64,000 nt of DNA from Monoplex corrugatus (GCA_030674185.1 JAPXFY010000021.1:68612876-68676875), one strand, 5' to 3'; shown: positions 24,346 to 35,885, counted from the stretch's first letter. Made by a program: numbers and translations. Notes: generated from the letters alone by a model not told the origin.

Positions 24346-24605
24346 GATGATGAGTCAAACGACCAAAGACAACTGATCAAATCAGACACTTTGAACGTCA
24401 ACTGAAATTTCTTATTGATTCACAAAATGCATGATTCAGAATGTGGCTGTACCATATGCTCGTTCGTTCTTTGATTTAACGTCGTCTTTTCACTATAAGT
24501 GATATTAGACAGGGGAGGGGGAGAGGGTAAGAAAAATACATAAATGAAATAAAATGGAGAACGATAGTTGGACAGATTAGATTGGGACAGAGGGGACACA
24601 GAGTT
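24346..24605. other. Unassigned sequence downstream of L2 copy 2
   Basis: No coding or RNA signal. 'TTTAACGTCGTCTTTTCACT' near 24475 resembles a common molluscan repeat phrase (recalled, not searched). Confidence 0.35.
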
Positions 24606-24800
24606 AAAGGTTAAAGGTTAAAGGTCCCATGGTCAATATGGCCGTAGGGGCGGTGAACTGTTAAAGATTCACCGTGTCTAGGGCACGGCATTATGAAAGG
24701 CGGAGCCCATCCCTCTCCTTTCGCCGCCTTTTTTAAACCTCCCCCGACCGAAGTCAGGTACCCATTCACTGCTGGGTGGACAGAGGGAGTTTTCAGGCCG
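24606..24800 (+). repeat. Candidate SINE-like interspersed repeat
   Basis: Starts with TTAAAGG repeats, then a GC-richer body (GGGGCGGTGAACTGTTAAAG… CCATTCACTGCTGGGTGGAC) that looks unlike its AT-rich surroundings. No second copy in this window, so the call rests on composition and general familiarity. Confidence 0.35.
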
Positions 24801-24839
24801 GAAAAATCGAACCAGCGAGTAAAAAATCATAAATAACTT

Positions 24840-27348
24840 AAATAACATTAGTAACAGTTAACTTCAACAATGTGAAGGGAAGTTTTAACACTAAAACACA
24901 TACTGCATACAGTTAAAGTAATGTATTAACAGGACTGTGAACTAATGATTCTGAAATTTTAACTGACAAAGGTTGATCTGATGTTACTTTTTTGAAATGA
25001 GTTTCAGAATAATTTTCTTGTGTAAACATTTTCGGTAAAAAAGAACGTAGCATTTTGCAGTAAAATAAACAGTGAAACAATGTGAAATGTTCGCCGCAAA
25101 TACACGACATTTTTACAATGGTTTGTTTTCAATGCGTTTAGTTGAATACGAAAACGAACAGCAAAATGATACATGGAAGAATACTGCAATTTTTTACATA
25201 CATTTTGAATGGAAAGTTTTATCATTTGTTGTGACACGAACTGTTCATTTAAATGTTCATGAAATCGAATCCATGAGGCTGATTCGAACAAGTTGTAAGC
25301 TTCTTTTACGGAAGTATGAACATCTAATTTCATAGAATTACCAGTATTCTGTGCACCTTGCTTAGCTGCTCTGTCAACTACTTCGTTGCCGTGAAGACCA
25401 ACGTGAGAAGGCACCCAGCATAAACTGATATCTGTACCTTTTATCTTTAAACGATGTACAAGATAATTTGCCTCAGTAATTAAATCAGGTCTTGCGTTGG
25501 CATCAAAAGACTTTAAGGCATATAGTACAGATTTTAAGTCAACAAAGAGAACTACTTTGAAAGACACGAGTTTAAGATTTATTAGATAATGCAATGCTTG
25601 TATAATAGCGACTAATTCCGCCGTAAATATAGATATGTTTGCCCCACTGAAAAATGACTTTTCTATTTTAAATTTTGGAACATAAAATGCTGCTCCAGCT
25701 CGTTTATTTTCTAAGACTGATCCATCGGTAAAAATATGAAGGTGGGTACGGTATTTTTCATCGACGTATTCTCTTGCTGTGGATATCGAAATGTTGACGT
25801 TTTCATGTTTCTTAGCGTCTGTATAATCAATATCAAAAGAGGCTTTTAACATTTCCCATGTTGGGATAGGCGTTGTTTATGGTGTCTCAGCAATTTCATC
25901 TATATTTATGTGGGACTGTTTGACCAAGTCAGATATGTAAGTTGCAACAGTCATTTGTGATGAAATGCTGTTTGCTCACTTTGGAAAGTCAACATCAGAC
26001 CTGATTTTAGTTTCCTTACTCACGAAATTGTCCGTTTGAGAAGTAGTTCTAACAGTAAATTTTGCTGTCACTAGCTCACAATAGTTGTTCAGAGGCAGAA
26101 TTCCAGCAACTTTGTACAATGTATGTTTCCAGACTAGAAGCATGTGTAGGGACACCTAGAGCAATTTTAATACTTTTGCAGTATAAGCTTTGTATCTACT
26201 TTAATAAATATGTTGGTGCACTGAAGAACACTTCTTGAGCATAGGATAATTTATATCGTACAAGTGCTGTTGATATATGAATTGGTATGTTTGTATGTTG
26301 TATCCATTCCCCAAGGTAATCTGTATATTATCTTTAGAAAATTTAAGGCTTTTCTTGCTTTTGTTAAAATATAATCAAAATGGACATTCCAGTTTAATTT
26401 CGATGTTATGAAGACTCCCAGAAATTTTACAACCTGTTTGTAATGTAACACTTCACCAAGCAATCTAAAAGTAGGCAAGTTACTTAAAGTACCACCACCA
26501 GGATTAAATAGCATCATGTTAGTTTTTTCTGCTGACAACGACAGACCATTTTCTAATATATAGTTTCCAAGATTATCAAGATCAGATTGATACAACTTCC
26601 TAATATAATTCTGCGCTCTCTGTGGAGTTGTCTTTTTTAAAGTAATATTCATCCAAATACATATATCATCAGCGTACTGTACCAAAACAACACGATTTGA
26701 GAGTGCTTTAGGAAGATCCTGTATAAGGATATTAAATAAAAGCGGTGCTATCACTGAACCTTGTGGAATTCCCATGTGAAGATGTCATGAAGTAGAATAA
26801 CTAGTTCCCATTCTTGCCTGAATAGTTCTATTGGCTTAAAAAGGCTTAATGTAATCGTACATATTGCCAGATAAACCAATAGATTTCAGCTTGTACAATA
26901 AACGCGTATGCAAAACTTGATCGTAAGCTTAATTCACATCAAAAAAGTAGCTAAGAGACTTTTTCTGTGGGCAAACTGTTGCTTGATCTGAGTTGTAAGT
27001 TTAACCAGGTGCTCAACTGTGGATCTCCCTTTTCTGAAACCTGCCTGATTTACTGGAATAACGTTTCTTTTACCACAGTAATGTACAAGTCTGTTTAATA
27101 CCAATCTTTCCATTAGTTTGCTCGTATGGGACGTCAACGCAATAGGTCTGTAACTGTTTTTATTGTTTTTAGGTTTACCTGCTTTTAATTTTGGTATAAC
27201 AATAGACCTTTGCCATAATTGTGGTACAGTTCCACTAACCCGGCATTTCTGAAAAAAATTGTGTAAGAAAATAATGCAGTTTTCTGGAAAATGTTTAATC
27301 ATTTCATTTGAAACTGCATCGACACCAACCGAACTTTTTCCGAACAAG
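24840..27348 (-). mobile_element. I-group-like LINE (RT + RNase H), 3' half
   Basis: Minus-strand element in pieces. RT fingers/palm at 27340-26934: SYRPIALTSHTSKLMERLVLNRL, GFRKGRSTVEHL. RT palm at 26775-26251: GIPQGSVIAPLLFNIL, VQYADDICIW. RNase H at 25852-25004. Its 5' half continues at 33504-34871 beyond a nested insertion. Frame breaks near 26930 and 26770 and after RT disable it. Confidence 0.88.
25004..25852 (-). pseudogene. RNase H and C-terminal region of I-group-like LINE
   Basis: RNase H motifs: HIFTDGSVLENKRAGAAFYV (Asp), SIFTAELVAIIQAL (Glu), LFVDLKSVLYAL (Asp) and WVPSHVGLHGNEVVDRAAK (His/Asp). A non-conserved C-terminal extension follows. The domain itself is open, but the flanking RT is in other frames, so it is a relic of the LINE at 24840-27348. 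In life it would degrade the RNA strand of element RNA/DNA hybrids. Confidence 0.85.
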
Positions 27349-29315
27349 GTCCAATGTACATCACAAGAAGTTACAGTCATAATGGAAGATTGTAATGCTA
27401 ATGTGGGACAGGATAGGGTGGAAGATATAGTTGGACCTCATGGCCTTGGTACAAAAAATGAAAGAGGGGAGAAGCTTGTACAATGGGCACAGATGAATGA
27501 GTTCATATTAGGAAACACCTGGTTTGAGCAGTCTAACAGAAGAAAATGGACTTGGATGAGACCAGGAGATAATACCAAAAAAACAAATTGACTACATCCT
27601 GATCAACAAAAGATTTAGAAATTCTTTACTGTCAGCAAAAACATTACCAGGCGCAAACTGCAACAGTGACCACATTCCGGTAATGGGAAGCTTTAGGCTG
27701 AAATTGAGGAAAAGGAAACAGACCAAAAGCAACATCAAAATAAACCTTGGACTCTTAAAGTCAGATGAAATGATACGTCAAAAATTTAATGTAGGCCTAC
27801 ACGTTCAAAACAAATTCAGTGCTCTGGAAGACGTTGGTGACAGTGAAGAACAATGGACAAAGTTGAGAAGTTCTATAAATGAAGCGTGTGAAGAAATCCC
27901 TAAGGCAAATAGAAAAGCAAAAAAGAGTTGGATGACTAATGAAATTTTGGGCCTGATGGAGGAAAGGAAGAAGGCAAAGAGAAACGAGGAGATATACAGG
28001 AAGATAAACAAAGAAATCAGGTATAGGTGCAATGAACCTAAGGAAGCTTGGCTGAACACAAAATGCAAAGAGATAGAAGAACGACACAAAATGGAAAAAT
28101 ACATGCACATCAACTGGTTGCTTAGAATCGAAAGATGGCACGCTTATCATGGAAAAAGACAAAATATTAGACAGATGGGGAGGAATTTGGCATAGAAAAA
28201 ATAAGTCCTCCTAAATGAAATTTATGACACTGGAAAGATATGTCAAAATCAATTTTCATTGCACTTCCAAAGAAGACAGGGGCTATAGAATGCGAACTCC
28301 ATCGCACAATCAGTTTGTGAGTCATAGTAAACAAAAATTCCGGTGTAAGAATAATCGATGAGGATGCAGGAATAAAAATAAAAGAAGATGCATGAACAGT
28401 GTGGATTTGTGGAGGGTAAAGAGAACTATTATCTGCCTAATACATCCTAAGAACTATCATAGAGAAGTCCAATTAGCTGAATAAGGATTTGTATTTACGC
28501 TTATTTGACTATACTAAGGCTTTCGATCGGGTACGTCTTGATGATTGAATCAACCAAATGTGAGACCTCAATGTCGATGGAAAAGATTCTACGAATAATC
28601 GAATAATATTGTACATGGGAACAAAACAGCTGCAATGAGGTAGTTTAAAAACAATAACCTCTTTTGAAAACATTCAAAAGAGGAGATCAATGAGTGGTTG
28701 GATGTTTTGTCACAGAACTGTGTTTTCCACATCATAGCGAAAAACATCATGAGAAACCTAGAAGAAGACCCTGGATTAAGGTTGGAAAGGGAAAATGATA
28801 AAACAACATTCAGGTACTGCAGATGGTGATCCAATGGTGATCAGTAAAAAACATGAAATCACCTCTGCAAAATAACAGCCAAATGGCAACAACCTTGACA
28901 CAGGTAATATGTTCAAATACTGGGAATGGTCATTTCATCAGATGCAGATGCACATCAAAATAAGCTGGTCAGAATCGGCCAAGCCAAAAACAGCATTCAA
29001 AGAAATGACAAGCATTCTTACCAACAAATGCCTATCAATTAACATCAGAAACAGAGTCCTTGAATGTTATATAGAACCAATACTGTTGTACGGATGCGAG
29101 GCGTGGACAGTCAGCAAGCAAAGCCAGAGCAGGATCGAGGCAGCCGAGATGTGGTTTCTCAGAAGAATGTTGAGAGTTCCATGGACAGCAAAGAAAACAA
29201 ACGAGACAGTCTTGATGGAGGCAGACACAAGTAGATCACTCATAAGGAAGATTAGGAAAAGACAAGCAACATTTATAGGCCATTTTATGAGGAAGGGGGA
29301 TTTGGAGCACCTGGT
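27346..29315 (+). mobile_element. RTE family 1, copy c, left part (nested)
   Basis: Starts mid-endonuclease (GGTCCAATGTACATCACAAG, equivalent to 53919), so it is 5'-truncated. It carries VIMEDCNANVGQDRVED and GANCNSDHIPV endonuclease residues and the linker. Internal deletions against the full copy occur near 28098 (about 47 bases) and 28179 (about 180 bases). RT from 28220 is heavily indel-ridden to about 28930 and clean again after that. Broken at 29306-29315 by the family-2 LINE; it resumes at 33312. Confidence 0.9.
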
Positions 29316-29374
29316 GTTCGTCTGTCCTCGTCGACAATGACCACGGCTTCATGAAGTTGCTTTGAGTCAGTGTG

Positions 29375-29445
29375 TCCGGAGGTAACTGATCAATCCGATC
29401 TGGGCACAGAAGTAACGTCCACAGATTGGACATCTATGGTCGGTT
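29375..29445 (-). other. C-terminal C2H2 zinc finger of family-2 LINE (degenerate)
   Basis: Minus strand reads CPICGRYFCAQIGLISYLRT(H): C-x2-C spacing with one His replaced by Tyr. The same position in the fragment at 41830-42475 has an intact CPVCGQLCASEFGLRSHMRM(H). Likely nucleic-acid binding. Confidence 0.7.
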
Positions 29446-29680
29446 ACTGTGGTTGAAGGGTTTGCAGCCCTAGATTTCCGTGCAGCTCATTTTTCTTGTG
29501 CAGATTGGATACGAGACACTTCTGAAGTGGTACATCCGGTTTTGATTCTTCTACGCCAGACTGTACGGTCGAGGGCAAAGTTTTCCCAATTCTCCCAGTC
29601 TATGTTGAGGGACTTTAGCGATGCCTTCAAGATGTCTTTAAACCGTTTTCTCTGGCCTCCAACTGTTCTCTTGCCAGACG

Positions 29681-31294
29681 CTAGTTCCCTGTAGAGGAGT
29701 TGCTTCGGAATTCTGGTGTCAGACATCCAGTACACATGGCAGCCCAGCGAACTTGACTCTTTTGAAGTAAAGTGTGGATGGAGGGGAGATTGGCTCTCTC
29801 TAGTACTTCTGTATCAGGGATCTTCTCTTGCCATCGGATATTGAGAATCTTTCTGAGGCTTTTGGTGTGAAAATTATTCAGTTTCTTTGCGTGTCTACTG
29901 TAAACAGTCCAGGTCTCACTGCCATAGAGGAGAGTGGTGAGGACCACCGCTTTGTACACTTTGAGTTTAGTTGTGGCCGAGATACCTCTTCTGTCCCATA
30001 CAGTAGGACGCAGCCTCCCAAATGCAGTGCTGGCTTTAGCTATGCGTTTGTTGACTTCGTCGTCGATATGCACACAACGTGATAGGGAACTGCTGAGATA
30101 TGTGAAGTTGTCGACTGCATGTAGTTTTGTGCCCTTGGCCTCGATATTTGGTTCAGTAAATGGAACACCTGGAGGAGACTGATACATGACTTCGGTTTTC
30201 TTGGTGCTTATTGTAAGACCGAAGTTGTCGCAAGCAGTTGAAAATTTGTCCATGCATTGTTGCATCTGTTCACCACTGTAAGCATTTAACGCACAATCGT
30301 CTGTGAAAAGGTCACGAAGAGTGCTGTAATTGCATTTAGTGGTCGCCTTGAGGAGTCTTGTGTTGTACAACTTGCCGTATGAGCGGTAGCGTATATCTAT
30401 GCCAGGGTCTTCTGGAGAGAATGCATCTGATAACATTGCCGAGAACATCATAGAGAATAGTGTAGGTGCAAGGACGCATCCTTGTTTCACGCCATTGCTG
30501 ACGGGAAAGTCTCTGGACATTTCTCCGTCATCAAGGACCCGTGCCATCATACCATCGTGGAATTGTCGCACCATATTTACGAAGGCTGGAGGGCAGCCGA
30601 ACTTCGCCATTATCTTCCACAGCCCCTCGCGACTCACAGTGTCAAACGCCTTTGTCAAGTCGACAAAGGTTGTGTACAGTGCTCGGTGTTGTTCCTGTGC
30701 CTTTTCTTGCAGTTGACGAGCAGCAAAGATCATGTCCACCGTACCTCTCCCAGCCCGAAATCCACACTGACTCTCTGGCAACAGACCCTGCTCAAGATGA
30801 TTAGTGAGGCGGTTCAGCAGCACCCTTGCTAATATCTTGCCTGCAATGGACAGTAGTGATATTCCTCTGTGGTTGTCACATGATTGTTTGTTTCCCTTCC
30901 TCTTGTATAGGTGGACTATTGAGGCATCCTTGAAGTCTTGAGGGAGTGATTGACTGTTCCAGAGTGTTACAAACATCTCAGTTAATCTTTGTGTGAGCAT
31001 TGGACGTCCCGCTTTGTAGATCTCAGCAGGTATGGCGTCAGCGCCAGGGGCCTTGCCACAGGAGAGTTGGCCAATGGCCTTTGTGACCTCTTGTATGTTA
31101 AGTGGTACATCAAGTTGGTTGTTCTTTTCTATTTGAGGGAGGCGATCAATGGCTGCTTCATTTATTGAGGAAGGGCGGTTCAAGACACTGTCGAAGTGAT
31201 CCGCCCACCTTTCAAGAATTTCTGACCACTCAGTGATCAACATTTCCCCATCCGCAGAATAGTAATGGAGAGGTGCCAGATGACATTGGTCCAT
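29681..31294 (-). CDS. Reverse transcriptase ORF of family-2 LINE
   Basis: 537 codons. Motifs: SCGKAPGADAIPAEIYKAG (pre-finger), DNHRGISLLSIAGKILARV, TTFVDLTKAFDTVSREGLWK (palm A Asp), NGVKQGCVLAPTLFSMMF (B) and LFTDDCALNA (C, with FTDD instead of the usual FADD/YADD; the two catalytic Asp are intact). ISTKKTEVMYQ and an LLYGSETWTVY thumb/linker motif follow. The reading frame leaves homology near 29740; the C-terminal zinc-finger remnant is in another frame. Start Met at 31294 is simply the first Met after a break from the upstream endonuclease part. Confidence 0.9.
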   Translation of the reverse strand: MDQCHLAPLHYYSADGEMLITEWSEILERWADHFDSVLNRPSSINEAAIDRLPQIEKNNQLDVPLNIQEVTKAIGQLSCGKAPGADAIPAEIYKAGRPMLTQRLTEMFVTLWNSQSLPQDFKDASIVHLYKRKGNKQSCDNHRGISLLSIAGKILARVLLNRLTNHLEQGLLPESQCGFRAGRGTVDMIFAARQLQEKAQEQHRALYTTFVDLTKAFDTVSREGLWKIMAKFGCPPAFVNMVRQFHDGMMARVLDDGEMSRDFPVSNGVKQGCVLAPTLFSMMFSAMLSDAFSPEDPGIDIRYRSYGKLYNTRLLKATTKCNYSTLRDLFTDDCALNAYSGEQMQQCMDKFSTACDNFGLTISTKKTEVMYQSPPGVPFTEPNIEAKGTKLHAVDNFTYLSSSLSRCVHIDDEVNKRIAKASTAFGRLRPTVWDRRGISATTKLKVYKAVVLTTLLYGSETWTVYSRHAKKLNNFHTKSLRKILNIRWQEKIPDTEVLERANLPSIHTLLQKSQVRWAAMCTGCLTPEFRSNSSTGN

Positions 31295-31560
31295 AGATAG
31301 CCTTCAGGGCGTCATAAAACCTTTTCGAGTCGTGACGGTCTGCATATAGCTGGATTTCATCAGCCTTGTCACTTAGCTATATAGTGTTTTTTTTCTTGCA
31401 TGTTCCTGAGTTTTGCCTGGACTTGTCGACAACACTCCACGAATGCAGTTTTCTTTGAATCAGACTTTGGGTCACACTGGTAGGCAAGATGGCGTCTGTG
31501 CTTCTCATCCAGAAGGGTTTGGATATGCTGGTCGTTTTCATCAAACCAGTCTTGATGTTT

Positions 31561-32566
31561 TCATGTGACAGGTCCTATTTTCTCTAGGGCTGATGTATAG
31601 ACATGGTCCCTGAAGGCTGCCCACTCTTCTTCGACATTAGCATTACCAAAATGAAGGTCAGCCAGCTTGACGTTCAGGTCACTAATGAGGTTCTCTACAG
31701 TGGTTTCCTCTTTTAGTTTTGAAGTGTTTAGTCTCTTTGGTGGGGGTTTCTTGCCTTGAGGCCTGCGTTTTGGTTTGATGCGGACGTTAAGCTTTGAGAT
31801 GACTAGCCGGTGGTCTGTCCAGCATTCAGCGCCACACATGGCTTTAGTTACTCGTACATCATCTTTGTCGGCCTTTCTGGTAATGACATAGTCCAACATG
31901 TGCCAGTGCTGGATCTAGAGTGCATCCATGTTGTCTTCTTTCTGGTTGCCAACTGAAATTGCGTGTTAGTGACGACCAAGTTGTGTGTGAGCTGCATGTC
32001 CGAAGGAGGAGTTGTCCATTGCTGTTGCAATTCCCTATGCCATGTTTGCCAATGATGCCTTCCCATACTTCATAGTCGGACCCAACTCTTGCATTGAAGT
32101 CCCCGAGGACCAGAAGTTTGTCAGCTCTGGAAACGCTTGTTAGTAGAGAATCAAGATCTTCATAGAACTTCTCTTTGGTCTCTTCAGAATTTGTCATTGT
32201 TGGGGCGTAGGCACTAATCAGTATGGCTTGCTTTTTGTCTGTGAGTGGCATGTGCATCACCATGAGTCTGTCATTGTCACCTTTAGGCAGTCGTTCAAGG
32301 TTCTTAACTAGACTGGACTTGATCGCAAAGCCTACTCCAGCTTCACCGCGTTCTTCTTGTTTACGTCCACTCCAGAAGAATGTATAGCCAGCACCTGTCT
32401 CAGTGAGTTGACCTTCTTCAGTCAGTCTGGTCTCTGATAGAGCGGCAATATCAACCTTGTAACGAGCTAATTCTCTAGCAACCAGTGCAGTTCTTCTATC
32501 AGGTCGGTCAGCTTTGGCATTGTCTAGAAGTGTACGTACATTCCATGTACCTATGGTGAGTCTCAC
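31561..32566 (-). pseudogene. AP endonuclease domain of family-2 LINE, frameshifted
   Basis: Starts RLTIGTWNVRTLLDNAKADR, then IAALSETRL (catalytic Glu), ILISAYAPT and LLVLGDFNARVG (Asp/Asn). The frame changes near 31900 and continues MLDYVITRK…WTDHRLVISKLNV (the catalytic SDH-type motif appears as TDH). This type of endonuclease is the one often annotated as 'craniofacial development protein 2-like' because of RTE-derived sequence in that gene. Would nick the target DNA. Confidence 0.85.
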
Positions 32567-33311
32567 CTTTCTTTCGTTTCTGTTTTTTCGACAGCTAAAT
32601 GGGATCCCTACCAGCCGCGGTATGCTGCTCCAGATAGGTTGAAGCAGGCAATGTTTAGGGCACCTTTTCTAGCCCCTTCCTCATTCTAGGAAGTGAGCAG
32701 TGTGGGTCCTGAAGAGGGCTGCTCAGTCACTCAGGATGTTGCCGGGTTCCTCTGCTGCTTCGTTCATTGGAAGACGACCAGTGTCCTGAGCCGCCTGTGT
32801 GCAGGTTTGCGGCTGTAGCTGCCAGTGTATCCTCACCTACTACGTCGTCGCGCCCCCATCGCCACAGGGCTTTACGGTTGAAACTTTCAACTGTGAGTAT
32901 AAAGCCATGACATGCGCTGAGATTTTGATTAAAGTGTAGATAACTTGCACAGCATCATCCACACTCTCTCGTACAGGATCACCTGGATCCAATGGCAAGA
33001 CATGGTCAAGACGGCTGGAGATGATTCTGGGTGCAGGATTTTGCCGGATATTTGACAGAGTTTGAACAAGAAACCGCCTAACGGGGCTCCGCTCCGAATT
33101 TTCTGTAGGGGTTGTTTCCCTTAGTCTTTACTGATCCATCAGCTATCCACAAGGCAGTGGAAACAGATGATATTAGTCTGGCAACTCACCAGTGACCTTT
33201 CCGCCATGGGAGACCCTACCAGGAGTACTAGACTCCCGACGGCTTAGCTCAATGGATCATAGTTGCACGCAAGCTTCTCTACCAACGATAAGGTTTCATG
33301 CACAGAGAAGA

Positions 33312-33503
33312 AGCACCTGGTCACAACGGGAAAGCTGGAGGGAAAGAGAGCACTAGTAGACCCAGGAGAGAAATGCTGGACGGACTTGCAGAGTGGCTGG
33401 GGATGAAGAGGGTGGGGAGATGCTGGGGACAACGAGAGATAGAGATAGTTGGAAGTCCATGGTCGCCAACGTCATGCGGCAGGGCATCTGATGATGATGA
33501 TGA
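33312..33503 (+). mobile_element. RTE family 1, copy c, right part (3' end)
   Basis: Resumes AGCACCTGGTCACAACGGG and continues through ERMLDGLAEWLGMKRVG-type residues to GTCATGCGGCAGGGCATCTG and a TGATGATGATGA tail. Continuous with 27346-29315 once the family-2 insert is set aside. Confidence 0.92.
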
Positions 33504-34871
33504 GAGACAATATAGTGTTTTTTAGCTCTTCCACGGTGACTGGAGAATTAAACCAGCGATCATTCTGAGATTTTGGGTCAGTGAAGATAGGGTTGTTAGC
33601 CGCCATTTTTCTGTAGTGTTTGCAGGTAGGAGACAAACCGTCTACTTTACTATTTTCGGCAAAAAGTTCCACAAACGTTTCAGCTTTGTCCTTGTCGGAA
33701 GGAAATTTGTGACATGTGTCAATCATTATTGGACACCTAGGTAAGTTGACTCCATTTTTCATTTGATTCATTTTTGTCCAGACTTTATGGAAATCCTTGA
33801 AATCTGAAACTTCTATTTTGCAGTATGATGCCCAATATTTTTTCTTTGCTTCAGCGACGATTTTATTACACTGGGTGTTAGCTTTTTTCACTTCCATATG
33901 ATCTTCGGGTTTTCTGCTTTTGATGTAGATTTTGTATTTCTATTTTTTATACTGAACTGCTTTCTCACATGCATCAGTGCACCAAACATTACCCAAACGG
34001 TTATTAGACTTAAAAGTTTTGAGTTTCGGGATTGAGAGGTCTGCAGCAGCTAGAACTGACTCCTGGAATTTAGAAAACATAACATCTACATTGTCACTTT
34101 CACAATGTTTGTATTCTTGTTTAGCATGAGCGGTCTGAAACAAGGACCAATCAGCGCGCGTGTAATTATATTTTGGTATAATATCAGGAGTGCTGTCTTT
34201 TATCCTGATATTTTCATTAGTTATTGTTATGATGATAGGTAAGTGGTCACTTCCCAAGGCATCTGTGTGTGTGTCCCAGGTACAGCATGATACTGAGTCT
34301 GGCGATATTAAAGACAGACTGATGGCTGTTGCTCAGTGTTTGGAAACATCAGGAATTCTAGTGACACTCCCAACATTCAAAAGGTAAAGCGCACTGTCAA
34401 CTATATTTTCCACCAACGATTGCTTGTGACAGTACAACAGTCTTTTTCCCAAAACGGGGAGTGGGAATTAAAGTCTCCACCTATTAGCCATTTACCGTGC
34501 TGCGGATCCGGAATCGTACGCAGCCATTCTGTGTTGTGGTCATTTGGACCTGTTGGCAGGTAGACTGACATAACGTTCAGGATTAATGAATTACTGAATT
34601 GTACTGTGGCGCACAAGTGTGTAAGTCTTCAGCTGATGTTAACACTGGGGAAGTAAATATGTGATACTGCAACTCTTTAGCAGTGGCTACCTTTTTCCCG
34701 GGATTCCCAAAGTCATATATTGGCGGATAATAATAATTTTGGAAATTGGGAAGTTTGGTTGGAATAACATTAAGCGACTGCAAAACCAATATTTCACACT
34801 GGTTCGATGCGAGGAAATGTTCCAGGTATGCGGAATTCGTGGAAATAGATCTACAATTCCACTGGAAAAAA
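33504..34871 (-). mobile_element. I-group-like LINE, 5' half (endonuclease)
   Basis: Minus-strand pieces in order: endonuclease start QWNCRSISTNSAYLEHFL (about 34870-34810), NVMSVYLPTGPND and WLIGGDFNSHSPFW (34570-34440), MGSDHLPIIITI (34257-34220), then the endonuclease-RT linker ending VTVEELKNTILSL (to 33504). The RT continues at 27348 with GKSSVGVDAVSNEMIKHF, so the 6.2 kb between them is an insertion. Frameshifts between the pieces; inactive. Confidence 0.88.
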
Positions 34872-35280
34872 AATGATTTGTGATTGTTGGTGCATTTCCA
34901 TTATTGGCTAATCTCTTATTTTTAATTAATGGTTATATGTTTGATACGAGAAAAATGGCCAGAAAGAAACCATTAATTACTTAGACTACTATTGAAAGGT
35001 AGAAAAAAAAAGTAGTTAAAATTATGGGAAAAAGTCCTTCTAATAGAGATAAGAGTTAGATTCAGAAAAGAAACAAATAACAAATAAATAAAACAATGGT
35101 AAACACGTCTTCAAATGAACAGAGAGTATAGTCTGACTGAGTCCTGATAGTCTGACTAAATCATAGCCTGTATATACTTTCAACAACAGAACTGTCAGAG
35201 ATGACAAGGAAAAAGTCCTGTGACATGAGAGGTTGATAACTGTAGATCTATTAAAACATTTCATGCAGCAGCCACCACGG
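34872..35280. other. Inter-ORF/unassigned sequence of the I-group-like LINE
   Basis: AT-rich region between the endonuclease start and the SGNH-like ORF. The minus-strand frame from about 35402 to 35300 continues the SGNH ORF C-terminus. Otherwise no signal. Confidence 0.4.
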
Positions 35281-35777
35281 TTTGCAGTTGTCAAAATGGA
35301 GGAACCGTCCTTGGGGGAATCTAGAGGCGTGTAGCCGTGAAGATCGTGATCCTGGTGTCCTCCTAGGGGTCTCCCACAACAGATCTCGAATGTGTCTTCC
35401 AAGGTTCCCCGCTATCACGCTGCTTCCTCTGGTAGTGGGGTGAATATTGTCGTGTAGAAACTGCTGGTTAGTACGGAGGTTTTCATGAGAGACAAATGAT
35501 GTTTTTTTATGTCAACAAGCTCAGCAGATAAGGTGTTGAACAAATTCCGCTGAACCTCCATACGTGCATGTCGTACAGGGGCGATCTTGCTGATGACTAT
35601 CTTTGAGTTTGGGTATGTTTGTGTTACATGTTTGATGCATGAAGCGAGATGTTGAGTTGTTGCTGAAAAGTCTTTGTTATTCAATTCGTGGACACCACAA
35701 TGGAAAACAATACAGTCTGCAGGATTGTTTGATTTCGATAGTGTCTTGTCTAAAGACTGTATCATATGTCTCGTGGC
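35281..35777 (-). pseudogene. SGNH/GDSL-type esterase-like ORF, probable LINE ORF1 remnant
   Basis: Minus-strand frame reads DCIVFHCGVHELNN (block III-like, equivalent to G-x-N-D), SKIVISKIAPVRH (a β-strand region) and, after a 1-base frame change near 35450, FLHDNIHPTTRGS (block V Asp-x-x-His catalytic pair). These are hallmarks of SGNH hydrolases, and such domains are known in ORF1 of some CR1-type LINEs. Its position and strand, just upstream of an endonuclease-RT-RNase H LINE, fit ORF1. The N-terminal block with the catalytic Ser is lost at the (TG)n tract that begins at 35779. It could instead be a fragment of a separate element. Confidence 0.65.
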
Positions 35778-35778
35778 A

Positions 35779-35791
35779 GTGTGTGTGTGTA

Positions 35792-35822
<31 letters not shown>

Positions 35823-35853
35823 TGTGTGTATGTGTGTCTGTGGTGTGTACTGT

Positions 35854-35885
<32 letters not shown>

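Larger units (their letters stand above)
29316..33311 (-). mobile_element. RTE-like LINE family 2, near full length, with 10-bp TSD
   Basis: A ~4.0-kb minus-strand element flanked by AGCACCTGGT at 29306-29315 and 33312-33321. In element order: 5' region (33311-32570), AP endonuclease (32566-31859), linker (31899-31561), RT (31294-29681) and a C-terminal zinc-finger remnant (about 29440-29380). The target is the C-terminal coding region of RTE family-1 copy c. Frameshifts near 31900 and between 31300 and 31560 make it inactive. Its family is represented again by the fragment at 41830-42475. Confidence 0.92.
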
